DNA of 64,000 bases from Pempheris klunzingeri (taxonomy: Eukaryota; Chordata; Actinopteri; Acropomatiformes; Pempheridae): positions 11,298,501-11,362,500 of the forward strand of contig NC_092016.1 of NCBI RefSeq assembly GCF_042242105.1, read 5' to 3'. The translations under genes were made by a program, and so were the position numbers. Positions 53,301 through 64,000 of the stretch are shown here, piece by piece (positions within the stretch are counted from its first letter, which is position 1; each line of letters starts with the position of its first letter). Under the pieces are notes generated by a model that was given only the letters and a program-made list of their open reading frames with translations, did no database searches and was not told the origin of the DNA.

Positions 53301-56300
53301 TGTGGTCCGCACAGAGAGATTCCTCCTCACCTTGCTTTTTGATTTCAGCTTTGAGAAGCCTCTCCATGGCGTCCTCTGTGGCCACGTCCAGAGGAAGCTC
53401 TCCTTCACTGTTTACCGCCCCGACATGAGCACCGTGCTCTAACAGGTATCTACAAGAACAAACAGTCAACGGACAGGGACGCTAAAACCAGATCACAGTA
53501 TAATATGTACAGTCCCTGACAAAAGTCTTGTCGCTTACCGAACTTGTTGGAACAACAAATAACAACTTGACTTGTAGTTGATCAATTGGAATCTGAAATG
53601 GCTTATATGAAAGGCAAAGGCCTCTGGATTATGTGTATTGTACCAAAATAAGGTTTTGTATCATTCATTGAGTTTTATCATTTAATTAGAACAGAAAGGT
53701 CAGATTTGGCTTGGACAAAAGTCTTGTCGTGCCTTTAAATGATTCAACCAATCACAGATTAGAGCTTCACCTGTGACAAATACTGTAATTAACACATTCC
53801 CAGGTGTGTATAAAAAGAACCCCAGCACACCAGACCTTCATCTGAAGTGCAACCTGACCTCTCACAACATGCCAAAGATTCAACCACAGATCAAAGTGCT
53901 GATCATCAAGAACCTGAAGACCAAGTCTGCTGCTGAGGTGGCAGACATCTTCAGTGTATCCAAACGTCAAGTGGAGAGGATAAGAAAACAATTTGAAGAA
54001 ACTGCTGAAGTTCATGACAAGCCCAGGTCAGACAGACCCCGTAAGACAACTGTTCGAGAGGACCGTTTGTTGCTTCGACAGTCCAGGGCCAGCCCTTTTT
54101 CAACTGCAGCAGAGCTGCATGAGAAACGATCACCAGAAACCCCTGTATCTCGAAGAACAGTTTGTCGAATTCTCTCACGCAGTGGTCTCCATGGCCAAAT
54201 TAGTGCTCAGAAGCCAGCCTTAAACAGAAGGCAACTAAAAAATCGTGTTGCATTTGCAAAGGCCCACAGCTTGGTGAAAGGATGGACAGAGGAAAAGTGG
54301 CAGATAGGTAGATTTTTCTGATGAATCATCCATTGAACTGCATCCCAAACGCAGCAAATACTGCAGAAGACCCGTTGGAACCAGCATGGACCCAAGATTC
54401 ACCCAGAAAACAGTCAAGTTTGGTGGAGGAAAAATCATGGTTTGGGGTCACATCCAGTATGGGGGTGTGCGAGAGATCTGCAGAGTGGATGGCAACATCA
54501 ACAGCCTGAAATATCAACAAATTCTTGCCGCCCACTACATTCGAAACCACAAGAGAGGGCAAATTCTTCAGCAGGATGGCGCTCCTCCTCATACTTCAGC
54601 CTCCACATCAAAATTTCTGGAAGCGAAGAAGGTCAAGGTGCTCCAGGATTGGCCAGCCCAGTCACCAGACATGAACATTATTGAGCATGTCTGGGGTAAG
54701 ATGAAGGAGGAGGCTTGGAAGATGAAACCAAAGAATCTTGATGAACTCTGGGAGTCCTGCAAGACTGCTTTCTTTGCCATTCCAGATGACTTCATCAATA
54801 AATCATTTGAGGCGTATGGATGCAGTCCTCCAAGCTCATGGGGGTCATACACGATATTAATTCTTTTTCCCAAGGGACCATAGCTTTATGCTGTGATGTT
54901 ATTGTAGCATGTTTGTGTATTCAAAATAAAATATAATTTCTACCGTACATTTTTTTTTGTATGCGACAAGACTTTTGTCCAAGCCAAATCTGACCTTTCT
55001 GTTCTAATTAAATGATAAAACTCAATGAATGATACAAAACCTTATTTTGATACAATATACATAATCCAGAGGCCTTTGCCTTTCATATAAGCCATTTCAG
55101 ATTCCAATTGATCAACTACAAGTCAAGTTATTATTTGTTGTTCCAACAACTTCGGTAAGCGACAAGACTTTTGTCAGGGACTGTATGAGTTTAATGTGTA
55201 TGACCTGACATCACTGTTGTCTACTACGTGTACCTCTAAACTGACTAAAATTCAATGTTGGCCTCTACTTTCTAAATGCTCTGGACTACTTAAATCATAA
55301 AGGCGGTGGTGAGTCCGTGTGGAGACGGTCAGCACTCACTTAGTGATCTGGATGAAGCCGCAGGAAGCTGCAGCGTGCAGAGGAGTCCAGCCCTCGTTGT
55401 CCCCTCTGTTGACGTCGCTGCCGCTCTCCACCAGAAACTGCACCATTTCAGCGTTTTCATCGATGCAGGCCTGCCAGAGGACACACAACCGTGCCATGGA
55501 AGTGTTTATTGTTTGCCGTCTGGTATAAGAGTCCCCACAGTGCACATTGAGAAATCTAAACCAGATGGCACACGTCAGTCAGAGTCCAGTTTAAGTAAAG
55601 CGGAGAAGGTCTGTGACCCACTTCATTTTGGTTTGTTTTAAAAGGCAAAACTGCAGACACTTCCAAAATCTATTAAATTCAACTAAAGCACTGGGGCTTA
55701 AACAATGACTACTGTGTCTACTTGCTGTAATGACTTTCTGTTAAGTGGGCTGCTAAAAGCCCTCAAGTACTTTCCAAAACAGTCATTTTGTGGCATGACT
55801 GAAACAGCGAACCTATTTAGCTGCTTTTCCTGAGGCGGGGTCTAGCCGAGATCCCAGTGTGATCCGACGCAAGTCCCAAGATGAATCCCATGAGGACCTC
55901 ATGGTATTATGTTATGATATGTTGCTTTAATTTCAGCTAATATTTAGGAGAAAAAACCCTCAGCGGGTCGGATCTGTACATGCCCCAGTTTTTCATACTG
56001 CCAAAGACGCTCTGGTTATTGAGCCTTTAAATTCTTTATTAACACGCGACAGTAAAGTATGATTATTTCAGCCTGCTTTAAAAAGAAACTGTACATTAGC
56101 TCTGAAACACATAAATAAATTGAGAGAAACTAACAAAATATTATTGATTGTCTAAAAGGACCGGACAGGCACCGACACCCTAACAACGACTAACGCTTCT
56201 TTTCATTATCAATTGATCAACTACTTTTAAAAAACAGCAGAAATTAATGTGAATATTCATATACATTTCAAAAGGCTCATGGTAATTTCTTGTTAGGTTT

Positions 56301-59300
56301 GCAAAACAGTCCAAAATCCAAAGATATGGGTTAATTGTCTGTTGGTTTACTGACCACACAGGAAGTCTATTCACTTAATTGAGAAAATAAGCCTTTTAGG
56401 AGCCAATTGGAGTCCACAGACATGCTCGCAGCTTTGTTCTGCGACACAGTGGAGCTTTGAGCTAAATGCTGAGGCTGGCATGCCAACATGCTCACAGCAG
56501 CTATAATGTTCACTATCTTAGCTTAGCACGCTACCATTTACTCATCAGCACTAAAGACTAGAATAGAGCTGGGATGTGGGATTGTCCTTAGCTTTGTAGG
56601 TATTTGGTTCAAAACCAAAGCGCTGGACATGCTGGACATTTGAGGGAAGTTAAAGGATCACACCAACGTCAGTGGGATTCATCCTGTAGGGAGCCTGAAT
56701 GTTTGACCAAAATTTCATGCCAATCCAAAATCAATACCAAAAGTCGTTGAGATATTTCAGTCTGCACCAAAGTGGGGCTCCAGCAGGCCGACAGACCTAC
56801 ATTGCCGTCTCTAGAGCCATGTAGCTAGCATGGCTAAAAATACATGAGGAGATTTAGGAGTGTGCACCCGCCTGGATAGAGTGTTAAAAAATATTAGTGT
56901 GCATATCACCTCTGATAGAACAGAAAAAGATGAAACGGCAGTGGTGTGAGGAAAGAGCAGGCACATAACTTACAAGTCATTTTATTAGAGAAAAAAAGAA
57001 AGAAAAAAAATCAAGCCAACCTTTATGTATTCTTATTTTTCCTTTGAGGTGCTATTTTGTTATTTAAACTAGACTTACTCATCTAAACTTGACTTATAGA
57101 TTTAAACTTGACTTAGTTCTCACCATCCTCTCTTTTAATGTTGCTTCTATCTGGGACTTATGCAAATGTCTTGAAATGTGTCCTGTCTGGATATCTTATG
57201 TATATTCTCCTTTTTATTGCAGACTTTTGCATGCACATTTTAAGATAAAGACAAATGTCCGCCTTTTGCATGTAAAATGTAGACAATAAAACATTTTCTA
57301 TTCCATTCTTTACTACCTAAGCAAAGATCATGTTTCTATGTCGGGGTTCATCGCTAACGGCTGATGAGAAGTCATCTGCTGTGAACAAGTCTGCGCTCCC
57401 TAACGTGGCAGCGTTTCCATTCATTACCATCACAGTCACTCTGCAGGATGTCACAGCAGCAAGTGTCTGCTGCCGTGTCAATCTGGCCGTCTTAAGCCAC
57501 CCACTATAAGAGGCTTTGCTTTGGGACTAAATCAACTAATCACAAAGCTGCTACAAGTCTCCGCCCTCCTTCACCATATAGAATAATTAGTCTGGTAATA
57601 GGCTGGAAAAAACAAAAACGTGGAGCTTTTAAGAGCCTGAGATGAGGCTCGTAGATCGAAACGGCGCCAGGGCCTTGTGAGTCAAAAGCAGCGTTCAATG
57701 GCAGCAGAGGGGGAGCCCGCTGAACAAGTGGGTGCTCAAGGCTGAATGAATGAACAGAGGGCACTTCTTGCGCCATGTGCGTTACGGGGGTGCACACACG
57801 GCCTCCCAGCAGACTCTGTCGCTGGGTCATCAAGTGACTCATTGTGGAAGTCGCCTTTGACAACAGCAGCTTGTGCTGTTTGAGGAATGTTTTCCATTTC
57901 TTCATCCGAAATCCCTAAAGTCCCCACCACGGGGAATTGGCAAAGGGAAGAAGAGGGAGAAAGAGAAAGAGAGACACACAGAGAGGAGGAGGAGGAGGAG
58001 GAGGAGGAGGAGGAGGAGGAGGAGGAGGAGGAGGAGGAGGTTAGAAGAGGGAGAAAGCATGGTGGAGAAGATAGAAAGGCTTTGGATGGAGAGGATGGAA
58101 AGTTTGGAGAGTGTGGGCCTATATTTAATTCTGGTTGCCAGGCAACCGATGAGCAACAGGGGAGAAAGGGATGGAGGGCAGGAGAGGGACCACACTGGGC
58201 GACGGTCCGGCGTGAGGATCGGCCGAAGGAGGGCATGATCCCCCAACATCCAGGCAGGAACACGCTCGCTCGCTCATCTGAACTGGTCATGGGACGTCAA
58301 CTTCACCAGACACACACACTTGGCTTAAATTAGGGGGAAAACACTATTCATCTGTAAGCATGACGTCACCGGGAGCACACAGGCCAGCTGAGCTCCAGTT
58401 CAGCTCCAGTGGGCAGGAGCAGCACAAGCACAACATAAAAGATATCTTGACTGGCACGCTTGGATGCCAAAGTAAAATCCATGTGACTGTGAGTTCGCCG
58501 TATGCGGAGAGACAGCAATGTGTTTATGACACGCGGTATCATAAAAGCAGAGGAAATACTGCATCACCGAGGGCTTGTGTGACAGTGATGCTGTCCAGAC
58601 TGCTCCTCTGTGTTATGACTGAAGTGGGGAGGAGGGAGGGAGGGACCTTGTGGCTGAGCTGCATTAACACTGGAACACGCTCAGAAGAAGTGCAGCCAAT
58701 TTGGGACATGCAAGAGCAACAATCCTCAAAGTGTAATTAAAAGCTGAGGGTTGAATCCCAGTCTGACTCTGCAGTAGATGGTGACAGTGAGTTTTCACCA
58801 ACAGGCCTCCCTTTGCTTTGTTCCTTGAGAAAGACAAATACTAAAACTACAAACCTGTTGATCAGATGATGAAAACCTCCCTGAATTGAGTGACCTGACT
58901 CCACCAGGGTCTGTCTGACACCAGCCTGCCAGTCACTGCCTCTTAATGTCTAAATATGTCTCTGCTGGAGGAAAAAACCCTTTAACTCAGTAAAGTCAGT
59001 GCGGATGGCCCAGCCTACCAACAGCCTGTTAAACTACACTACACAGGCCATAAACGCTGCTGCTTGGACTCCAGAAAACTATATTTTAAGTGTGATTCAG
59101 CTCACTTAAAAGTGTTTGGCTGCAGTGTGAGTTTTTCCCTTAAACTCCGCGGTAAGTTAGAGGTTAAAGTTGAGGCTTATTAGCTCTCATTAACGGATAA
59201 CCGATGAACCTGGGCTCGGACCAGCAGGTCGGACAGAAGCGATAATCTACCTGGTGCAGCGCTGTCAGTCCGTCTATGTTGGCGTGGTTGATGTCAGCTC

Positions 59301-59526
59301 CCTGCCGGAGCAGCGATGCCACCTCCTCCCGGTCTCCGGCGGAGCAGGCGGCCATAAACACGGCTCCTTGGGCGAACCGGACTTTCGCCCGCCGCGTCCC
59401 GGAACCGCTCGCCGTTTCCCGGGCATCCGCTCCCGTCCGATCCGTCTCCGAGCCCAGCCACCGCTGCAGCTGATCCTGCCGTCGCTGTTTGGCAGCTTCG
59501 GACCGGGAATGGTCAGTGGCCGCCAT
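44407..59526 (-). CDS. ppp1r12c: Protein phosphatase 1 regulatory subunit 12C (MYPT family)
   Basis: Targets PP1c-delta to myosin and actin. Twenty-five coding exons: 59251-59526, 55340-55470, 53331-53449, 52175-52331, 51855-51999, 51686-51760, 51485-51564, 50108-50313, 49874-49983, 49599-49793, 49349-49431, 49161-49250, 48891-48992, 48703-48804, 48500-48590, 48273-48401, 48077-48179, 47868-47971, 47666-47725, 47560-47582, 47409-47466, 47193-47297, 46600-46650, 46314-46364, 44407-44493. The sum is 2733 bases, exactly 910 codons plus stop. The PP1-docking motif KVRF is at residues 48-51, followed by ankyrin repeats (about 70-300). The inhibitory site Thr653 lies in [22 protein letters not shown]-terminal coiled coil ends [15 protein letters not shown]. 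The RRSTGVSFW site of PPP1R12A/B is absent and [11 protein letters not shown] resembles PPP1R12C, hence the paralogue call. Confidence 0.9.
45150..45995. mobile_element. Long inverted-repeat MITE in the last ppp1r12c intron
   Basis: The left arm contains CATTTTGGGAAATGTGCC, GTAGATGATTGATGCCACTC and TAGCATAAAGACTGGAAACG. The right arm carries the inverse: CCAGTCTTTATGCTAAGC, GACAGTGGTATCAATCTCC and AAGGATATTTCCTAGC. The arms are about 150-180 bases with an AT-rich, probably foreign interior. This matches one of the most abundant fish MITEs from memory. Noncoding. Confidence 0.75.
47301..47341. repeat. ppp1r12c: (CA)n microsatellite abutting a splice acceptor
   Basis: On the gene strand this is about 20 TG units directly before TCAG, the acceptor of exon 22. 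It takes the place of the polypyrimidine tract. Confidence 0.93.
47643..47661. repeat. ppp1r12c: (CA)n microsatellite abutting a splice donor
   Basis: On the gene strand the donor of exon 19 (CCACAG then GTGAG) runs directly into about nine TG units. The next exon is only 23 bases long. Confidence 0.9.
50314..51484 (-). other. ppp1r12c: ppp1r12c intron 7
   Basis: Between the exon ending VPVRQRR and the one starting TSISRMSS, which join in phase. AT-rich; no missing exon or recognised repeat. Confidence 0.7.
53510..55183 (+). mobile_element. Tc1/mariner-like DNA transposon with one frameshift
   Basis: A 1674-base element in ppp1r12c intron 2, antisense to the gene, flanked by TA on both sides (53508-53509, 55184-55185). 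Terminal inverted repeats of about 221 bases (53510-53730 and 54963-55183) differ at only about four sites. Each holds an outer and an inner ACAAAAGTCTTGTCG motif, the IR/DR layout. The transposase starts at 53869 ([20 protein letters not shown]) with paired helix-turn-helix motifs and frames up to 54321. A one-base shift near 54303-54319 moves the rest to the next frame, which begins at FSDESS (first catalytic Asp) and ends at 54883. The second Asp is in QQDGAPPH and the Glu in NIIEHVW, 35 residues apart (DD35E). Confidence 0.95.
53869..54883 (+). pseudogene. Tc1-like transposase, frameshifted
   Basis: About 338 residues in two frames. The first part (53869-54321) covers the DNA-binding region: a PAIRED-like helix-turn-helix ([20 protein letters not shown]) and a second one with [14 protein letters not shown]. 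The second part covers the DDE catalytic domain including GGGKIMVWG. The frameshift sits just before the first catalytic Asp, so neither piece should be active. The remaining sequence is intact. Confidence 0.9.
56430..56850 (-). mobile_element. Degraded interspersed repeat (fish MITE)
   Basis: Contains GTCGTTGAGATATTTCAGTC, AATTTCATGCCAATCC, GCCATGTAGCTAGCATGGC and GCTTAGCACGCTACC in an order I associate with a very common long fish repeat whose units mention ATATCTCAACAACTATTGG. Many substitutions indicate an old copy. Its strand is arbitrary. Confidence 0.6.
57985..58040 (+). repeat. (GGA)n purine tract
   Basis: About 18 uninterrupted AGG/GGA triplets, flanked on both sides by further AG-rich sequence, so an all-purine run of well over 60 bases. 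Confidence 0.95.
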
Positions 59527-59760
59527 CTTCCCTGGTCTGTCCCGGACAGATTCAGCTCATGGTACGAGGAGAAGCGGAGCGGATGGTTTGGATTGAGCCT
59601 CTCCCCCCCCGGGCTGCGCCCCCTGGCGGACAGACCCGGAAACGAAGCCGTGAACTTCAGCGAGAACTTCTGACTGAGTGGCAATCCGACGCTGCCTTCA
59701 GGTGCTGCTCGGAGAATCCTAAATCAGTGGGACGGACTGTGTATTTTCTTCGCTACACTG
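59527..59760 (-). promoter_or_regulatory. ppp1r12c: ppp1r12c promoter/5' UTR, CpG island
   Basis: CpG-dense DNA spans exon 1 and the first 150-200 bases upstream (CCCCCCCCGGGCTGCGCCCC and similar). Consistent with a housekeeping promoter. Long open frames on both strands over 59254-59684 follow from high GC and are not genes. Confidence 0.6.
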
Positions 59761-62604
59761 CGTCGACATTTTGTTTTCTTCACAAAGACTAAAGCAAATA
59801 CAAAAGCGCCACTTTCTCGTAGACTAGGCTATGATTTACAAGACAATCATTAATAACTATTTTTGACTGGATTAACAAAAAAACAATAAACCTACACAAA
59901 GTACAGTGCAGAGAAATAATCATAATAAGCGATTAATAATTTTGAATGAAAGCTATTTTTTGAGTACTGCGGTACATTTCATTTTAGTTTATCTTATTCT
60001 AGGTGACGCGAGCACCATTCAGTTAACCCACAATCTCAAGATCTTTAGACTTTAGTCTTTTACTCATGATTGTTTTAAATGTCTATAATGAGAATGTTTG
60101 TTCTATTTTGTATTTATTTAGGGTGTTCATATTTTTTGTTTTTAGTTTGTCCTGTGTGCTGTAGTATAACCAGTTGAGGTCAAATACAAAGATCGATCGG
60201 TGACTGATTGATTATTTTGAAGACGCACACACGCCTATATGCATGAAATGATTTGATCACATTCAAAATTCAGAGCTCCGCTGATACCAGTGCATTATGA
60301 TCAGTACTTTGTGGGCCTAGATTAGAATCATGAAGGCCAACATAACATTAAAATACACACGTTTTCCAGATTCCACGCTCTCCTCCTTGTAACATCAGAG
60401 GTGGACCAAACTTAGTATAAATATAATTAGAATATCACTTGAGCAAACATAGTAATGATGTCGCCCATCTTTCCGATATCACGTGAAGGCATCATACATG
60501 AAAATCTGTGTAATTTAAAGAATCCAGTTCAACAAATATTTTGTCTGTGTGGGCAAATGGTTTGATACCAGCACCCCCTGAGTTTATCAGAGGCATCCGG
60601 TCCAACAGCTTTGTCCACAGACACACTTGACTGAATGAGACCAAGTGTGCTGAGTTTTGTAATGATTGTTTGTGAGCAGGATGACTGCAGCTCTGAGGGG
60701 ACTCCCAACATACGCCTCTAGTTCTGACTCCAGTAGTGACTGTCTGGTCTCCAGTAAATCTTCTTTGCTATAATGTCAGCACGTGTTGCTCATTTATTTT
60801 GATTTACTGAGTTAATAGATCTGTTTGCTTTAAAGAAGAACATGACGCACATTTCAGTGGGGGTGGAAAGACGGGGACAAAAAGTAAATAAAAAACAGAG
60901 ACGCCTATTGGAGCTTCCTAAAACAGACTCTCGTGTCTTAGCATCTCAATATCAAGTTTCTCTTAAAAGGCCTGTTTTTTTTTTTTTAGTAAATGAGTTC
61001 AAACTGTACGGATCAGTAGAGAAAAAGCCTACAGACGCCTCTACACCTTGACTGGTTATGAATTGCTGTGAAAATGTCTTCCAAATATCAAGTGATGAAA
61101 TTTAAATACACAGTAAGCTTTTAGGTTTTGCTATATTCACAAAACAAAGCTAGCTGTCAGTGAATATTACAAAAGTGAGGATTTTATCACCACAACAAGA
61201 GGATTTTATGAATAAAATAACATAAGATAGGCTAAAATTAAAATGTGAGGAATGTAAAATCAAAATGAACCAAGTACTAATGTAATTCATTTTCATATTT
61301 CACACCGTTTCTGTGACCCCTTTAGTTAGTGTCAAACTGTGTCCAAACTGTGACAAACTATTTGACATGTTGTTGTGATCATCTGGAAGCCTCCCAACAA
61401 CCCCTTCAGGTCCCCGATCGGCTGTTTGGTGACTGTTTCGGATGTGTGCTGTTCCCTGATCTGTGTGCTCTTTCCACTGTAAGTCACAGCCTTTCCCGGT
61501 AATGTGAGGATCACTGTTGTTCAACTGATCTCTGAGTACTCACAGCAATGAGAAAACACTCCTCCGCTGCCGTTTATGTTAAACATTACTAGTTTATTTT
61601 CAATGATCACATGAATATTATTCCCTGCAACATTTTGACAATATGTTTAATTCAGTTGGCAATTATTTCATTGCAGTTTAAGGCACAACTTGGGGCTCAA
61701 TCGCACATTTATTTGCAGTACACAGTACAGGAGAAGCTTTTTAACAGGTCGGTTACTTGATGTCATACACTGACATCAAATGACAAAGTGCAATTCAGAT
61801 TAAATAGATTCTCTGATTACTTAAAAATCACATTTTTGATTTATTGCAAATATATTAAAATGTAAAATTTTGTAGTATAACAACATTTTGTAGTATAAAT
61901 CAAAAATCATTGATTTAGTTAAATCTAAAATAGCTTTCATTTACATGTAAGTAAATCAAGGCCAAGGCAGTTCTGTGTTTTTTCATATAAATAATTTTAA
62001 AGACATAAGACACTCATACTTCATACAAACCTAGAAACATAAAGACGATGTATTTTCATACTTCTGCATTGACACTTGCATCAAATAAATGGAGTAACTA
62101 CCGGTAACAAACAGATGGGTGCATCCACTGTTTTCCCTCCTCCAGTCCGTCACTGCCTGTGTGGCAGAAGCGGCCTGGAGCTCATAACCGGATGCAGCAG
62201 GAACACTGTGCTTAACTACTGGTCTGACTACATTCCACTTAAAACACTCGCCTATTTTAACCATGCTACTTCAAGTGCACATTTTTGTTTGTTTGTAACA
62301 TCCTGTAACTCAAGTTTGTGCATGACTGCTGCAGCTTTTTGTGCTTTCATGTTTGAATGTACTGTTGACCTACAGGTATGCTGTGTCCTCTGGGCTGCCA
62401 GATCATACTGTAAAGACTTATTTCAGTGTAAGTGTAAATATGGTAAATTAGCACCACTTCAAACCACTACATGAAAGGGGCTGATTAGATTATAAATATT
62501 CTTCCTGGCTAAACAGATATTAAAATCTGACTTAAATTCTTTTAAAATGTTCCTGGATCTAAAATAAGTAGATGTGGACCTCAGCAGAAGCCTGTCAGAA
62601 GCTC
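59761..62604. other. Intergenic, nothing recognised
   Basis: AT-rich. I see no splice-consistent exon, recognised repeat or RNA gene. Plus-strand frame 62076-62474 (132 codons) has no family resemblance. The 3' UTR of the next minus-strand gene probably covers the right part. Confidence 0.5.
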
Positions 62605-62911
62605 TTAGGAGCTGCTGATTGCTTCTGCAGAGTCGATAGTGAGGCAGTCTCTGTGCACTGTGAGGCCTTCTGTGGAGAGGACGGACGGAGGACTCTTATC
62701 TGGGGTCATCTGGCTAGTTTTGAAGGATCCTTGCAGGTCCATGTTGATACACAGCACTCCAGAAAGCAGCTGCCTCTTGTACTGGTCGAGACGCATGAAG
62801 GCATCCAGGACTGAAGAACTGCTCCCATTCACCCAGGTAGGAAACAGGTTGGTGTAGCTGATCTGGGATGGGAGGTTCTGGTGGTGGTGCAGCTCCAACT
62901 CACAGGAAAAC
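62605..62911 (-). CDS. Last exon of an unidentified gene
   Basis: The minus-strand acceptor TTTCCTCTAG is followed by 102 open codons and TAA. The product reads FSCELELHHHQNLPSQISYT..., VLDAFMRLDQYKRQLLSGVL and a Ser/Thr-rich end. Composition and codon use look like a real protein: a short helical segment (LDAFMRLDQYKRQLL) then a disordered tail. Earlier exons must lie right of this, mostly beyond the window. A possible donor on the minus strand (CTGCCAG then GTTGGTGAC) at the very right edge could be the preceding exon. I do not recognise the family. Confidence 0.55.
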
Positions 62912-63599
62912 CTAGAGGAAACATTAACAGGATGCACAAGTGTGAAAGCTGACTGTGACTGTGGCTATAATTGGTATCAAATTGTATTGTATGAAAACAA
63001 TGCGAAGGGGGTCGCTGTTAGTGACGAATCTTCAGACAATCATAAATCTGCTCAACTTCCCTCAACTTCACAAAGATTTCAGCTCATTGTTTAGCTGTCT
63101 GGCCCACAGCTTTACTATTTTAGCTCTCTGCTCTCATAGTGTTGTTTTTAGCTGTAGCAGACAGTGACAGAGCTCTCCACTGCACTGTACACTTACTACC
63201 TGCTCAGCACCGAAGGGCAGAGACATGAAGCAGAGCTAAATGCAGAGTGAATATTGGACTTACATCCATCAGATGGCCTGAACACCACTCCAAATAAATG
63301 TTTATGCTGCTCCGTGACTGCTGGATGTGTAAGTAAGCAACTGTTTGCCGACAAGTTCGATTTATTAACTTAAAAGGTGATGATATGATATTGTATTCAC
63401 AGCCCGTTTCTGCTGCCCCCAAGTGGTCATAAAATCAGTCATTACATTTCTTCCAAGTTAAAACCTGTCCAGATGGCAGCTAGATCAATGATATATGTAC
63501 GTATCTGACATTTAATGTTTTCTGTGTACTTGAAAAGACAAGCTTTACTACAGTCTTTGTAAATACTCTCTAGCTAAGACTAATGCAGTTTAATACAAC

Positions 63600-63912
63600 A
63601 GCCCTGCAATAAATCCTTCCCTCATGAAGGTTATGTTCAGTTTCTATTGAAACTGTGTCAGAAAACTGTTGATTCAACAGTTTGGTCATTTTGGAGCATG
63701 TAGTTTGTGGTGCTGGTGAATTGTATTGCATTATACAGAGAGCTGTGTCTGTTATTTAGTCTACCGACATTGAAATAAATGCAGTACACAAAATAATAGA
63801 AATGCCTGCCAGTATAACACAGTCCAGTTCAGCAGCACCACAAGCTACAACCACCAAAACGACTAAAACTAAACATTATAACCTTCATGAAGGCTGGATC
63901 TATAGCTGGGAA
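63600..63912. mobile_element. Palindromic MITE
   Basis: The left arm (ATGAAGGTTATGTTCAG, TTTGGTCATTTTGGAG, TAGTTTGTGGTGCTGGTGAA) is the imperfect inverse of the right arm (TTCAGCAGCACCACAAGC, CAACCACCAAAACG, CATTATAACCTTCATGAAGG). The centre has ATGCAGTACACAAAATAATAG. Its length and layout match a well-known fish palindromic repeat. Noncoding; sits in the unidentified gene's intron. Confidence 0.8.
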
Positions 63913-64000
63913 CTGGCAACTGTGTGTACATGGCAGAAAAGGCTAAATGAAACTGTAAGTTGTTTGTCTGCATAATTGCACAAGTCACCAACCTGGCAGA

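Larger units (their letters stand above)
55471..59250 (-). other. ppp1r12c: ppp1r12c intron 1
   Basis: A 3.8 kb intron. It contains a degraded fish repeat at 56.43-56.85 kb and a GGA tract at 57.99-58.04 kb. Long Arg-, Glu- or Ser-rich frames around the tract are artefacts. No other exon is seen. Confidence 0.75.

Noticed and set aside
57873-58333. Frames of 115-184 codons rich in Arg, Glu, Ser or Leu on both strands
   Set aside because: Produced by the GGA tract in ppp1r12c intron 1; no homology and no splice sites in phase with the gene.
59254-59684. Plus-strand 139-codon and minus-strand 136-codon frames
   Set aside because: Shadows of ppp1r12c exon 1 and its CpG island.
62076-62474. Plus-strand 132-codon frame
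   Set aside because: Cysteine-rich, no recognised family, no splice or start context.

Overview
This is vertebrate nuclear DNA, almost certainly from a teleost fish. The genes are split into many short exons with GT/AG junctions. The proteins match vertebrate families, and the interspersed repeats (palindromic MITEs, Tc1/mariner, SINE-like and LINE relics) are of kinds common in fish genomes. There are no bacterial operons, CRISPR arrays or phage features. All gene models were built by eye by joining exons in phase. Five of them close exactly in frame.

Layout: (1) 1-2.8 kb, + strand: the 3' end of thyroid peroxidase (tpo): peroxidase C-terminus, sushi, shortened EGF and transmembrane exons. 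(2) 3.0-12.5 kb, - strand: rab3il1 (GRAB), a Rab guanine nucleotide exchange factor. (3) 13.6-19.3 kb, + strand: best1 (bestrophin-1 chloride channel), 727 codons before the stop. (4) 19.3-22.9 kb, - strand: a 177-residue ferritin heavy chain (fth1). (5) 23.9-33 kb, - strand: incenp, the scaffold of the chromosomal passenger complex, 820 residues. (6) 34.6-39.6 kb, - strand: pgghg (ATHL1), a cytosolic glucosidase for glucosylgalactosyl-hydroxylysine, with a two-base frameshift in exon 11. (7) 43.2-59.5 kb, - strand: ppp1r12c, a myosin phosphatase targeting subunit of 910 residues in 25 coding exons, with a near-intact Tc1-like transposon in intron 2. (8) 62.6 kb to the right edge, - strand: the last exon of a gene I do not recognise.

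The block rab3il1-best1-fth1-incenp matches the human 11q12 gene order. Its neighbours here (tpo, pgghg, ppp1r12c) lie elsewhere in human, so the block is an old linkage group set in a rearranged context. The genes do not form one pathway: they cover thyroid hormone synthesis, vesicle traffic, epithelial chloride flux, iron storage, mitosis, collagen-glycan turnover and actomyosin control.

I found no clear sign of an unknown biological system. The points most worth checking are the pgghg frameshift, the DD35E Tc1-like element, the duplicated incenp exon, a 23-codon candidate cassette exon in rab3il1, two orphan exons (34.4 and 62.6 kb), and the apparent lack of an iron-responsive element in fth1.
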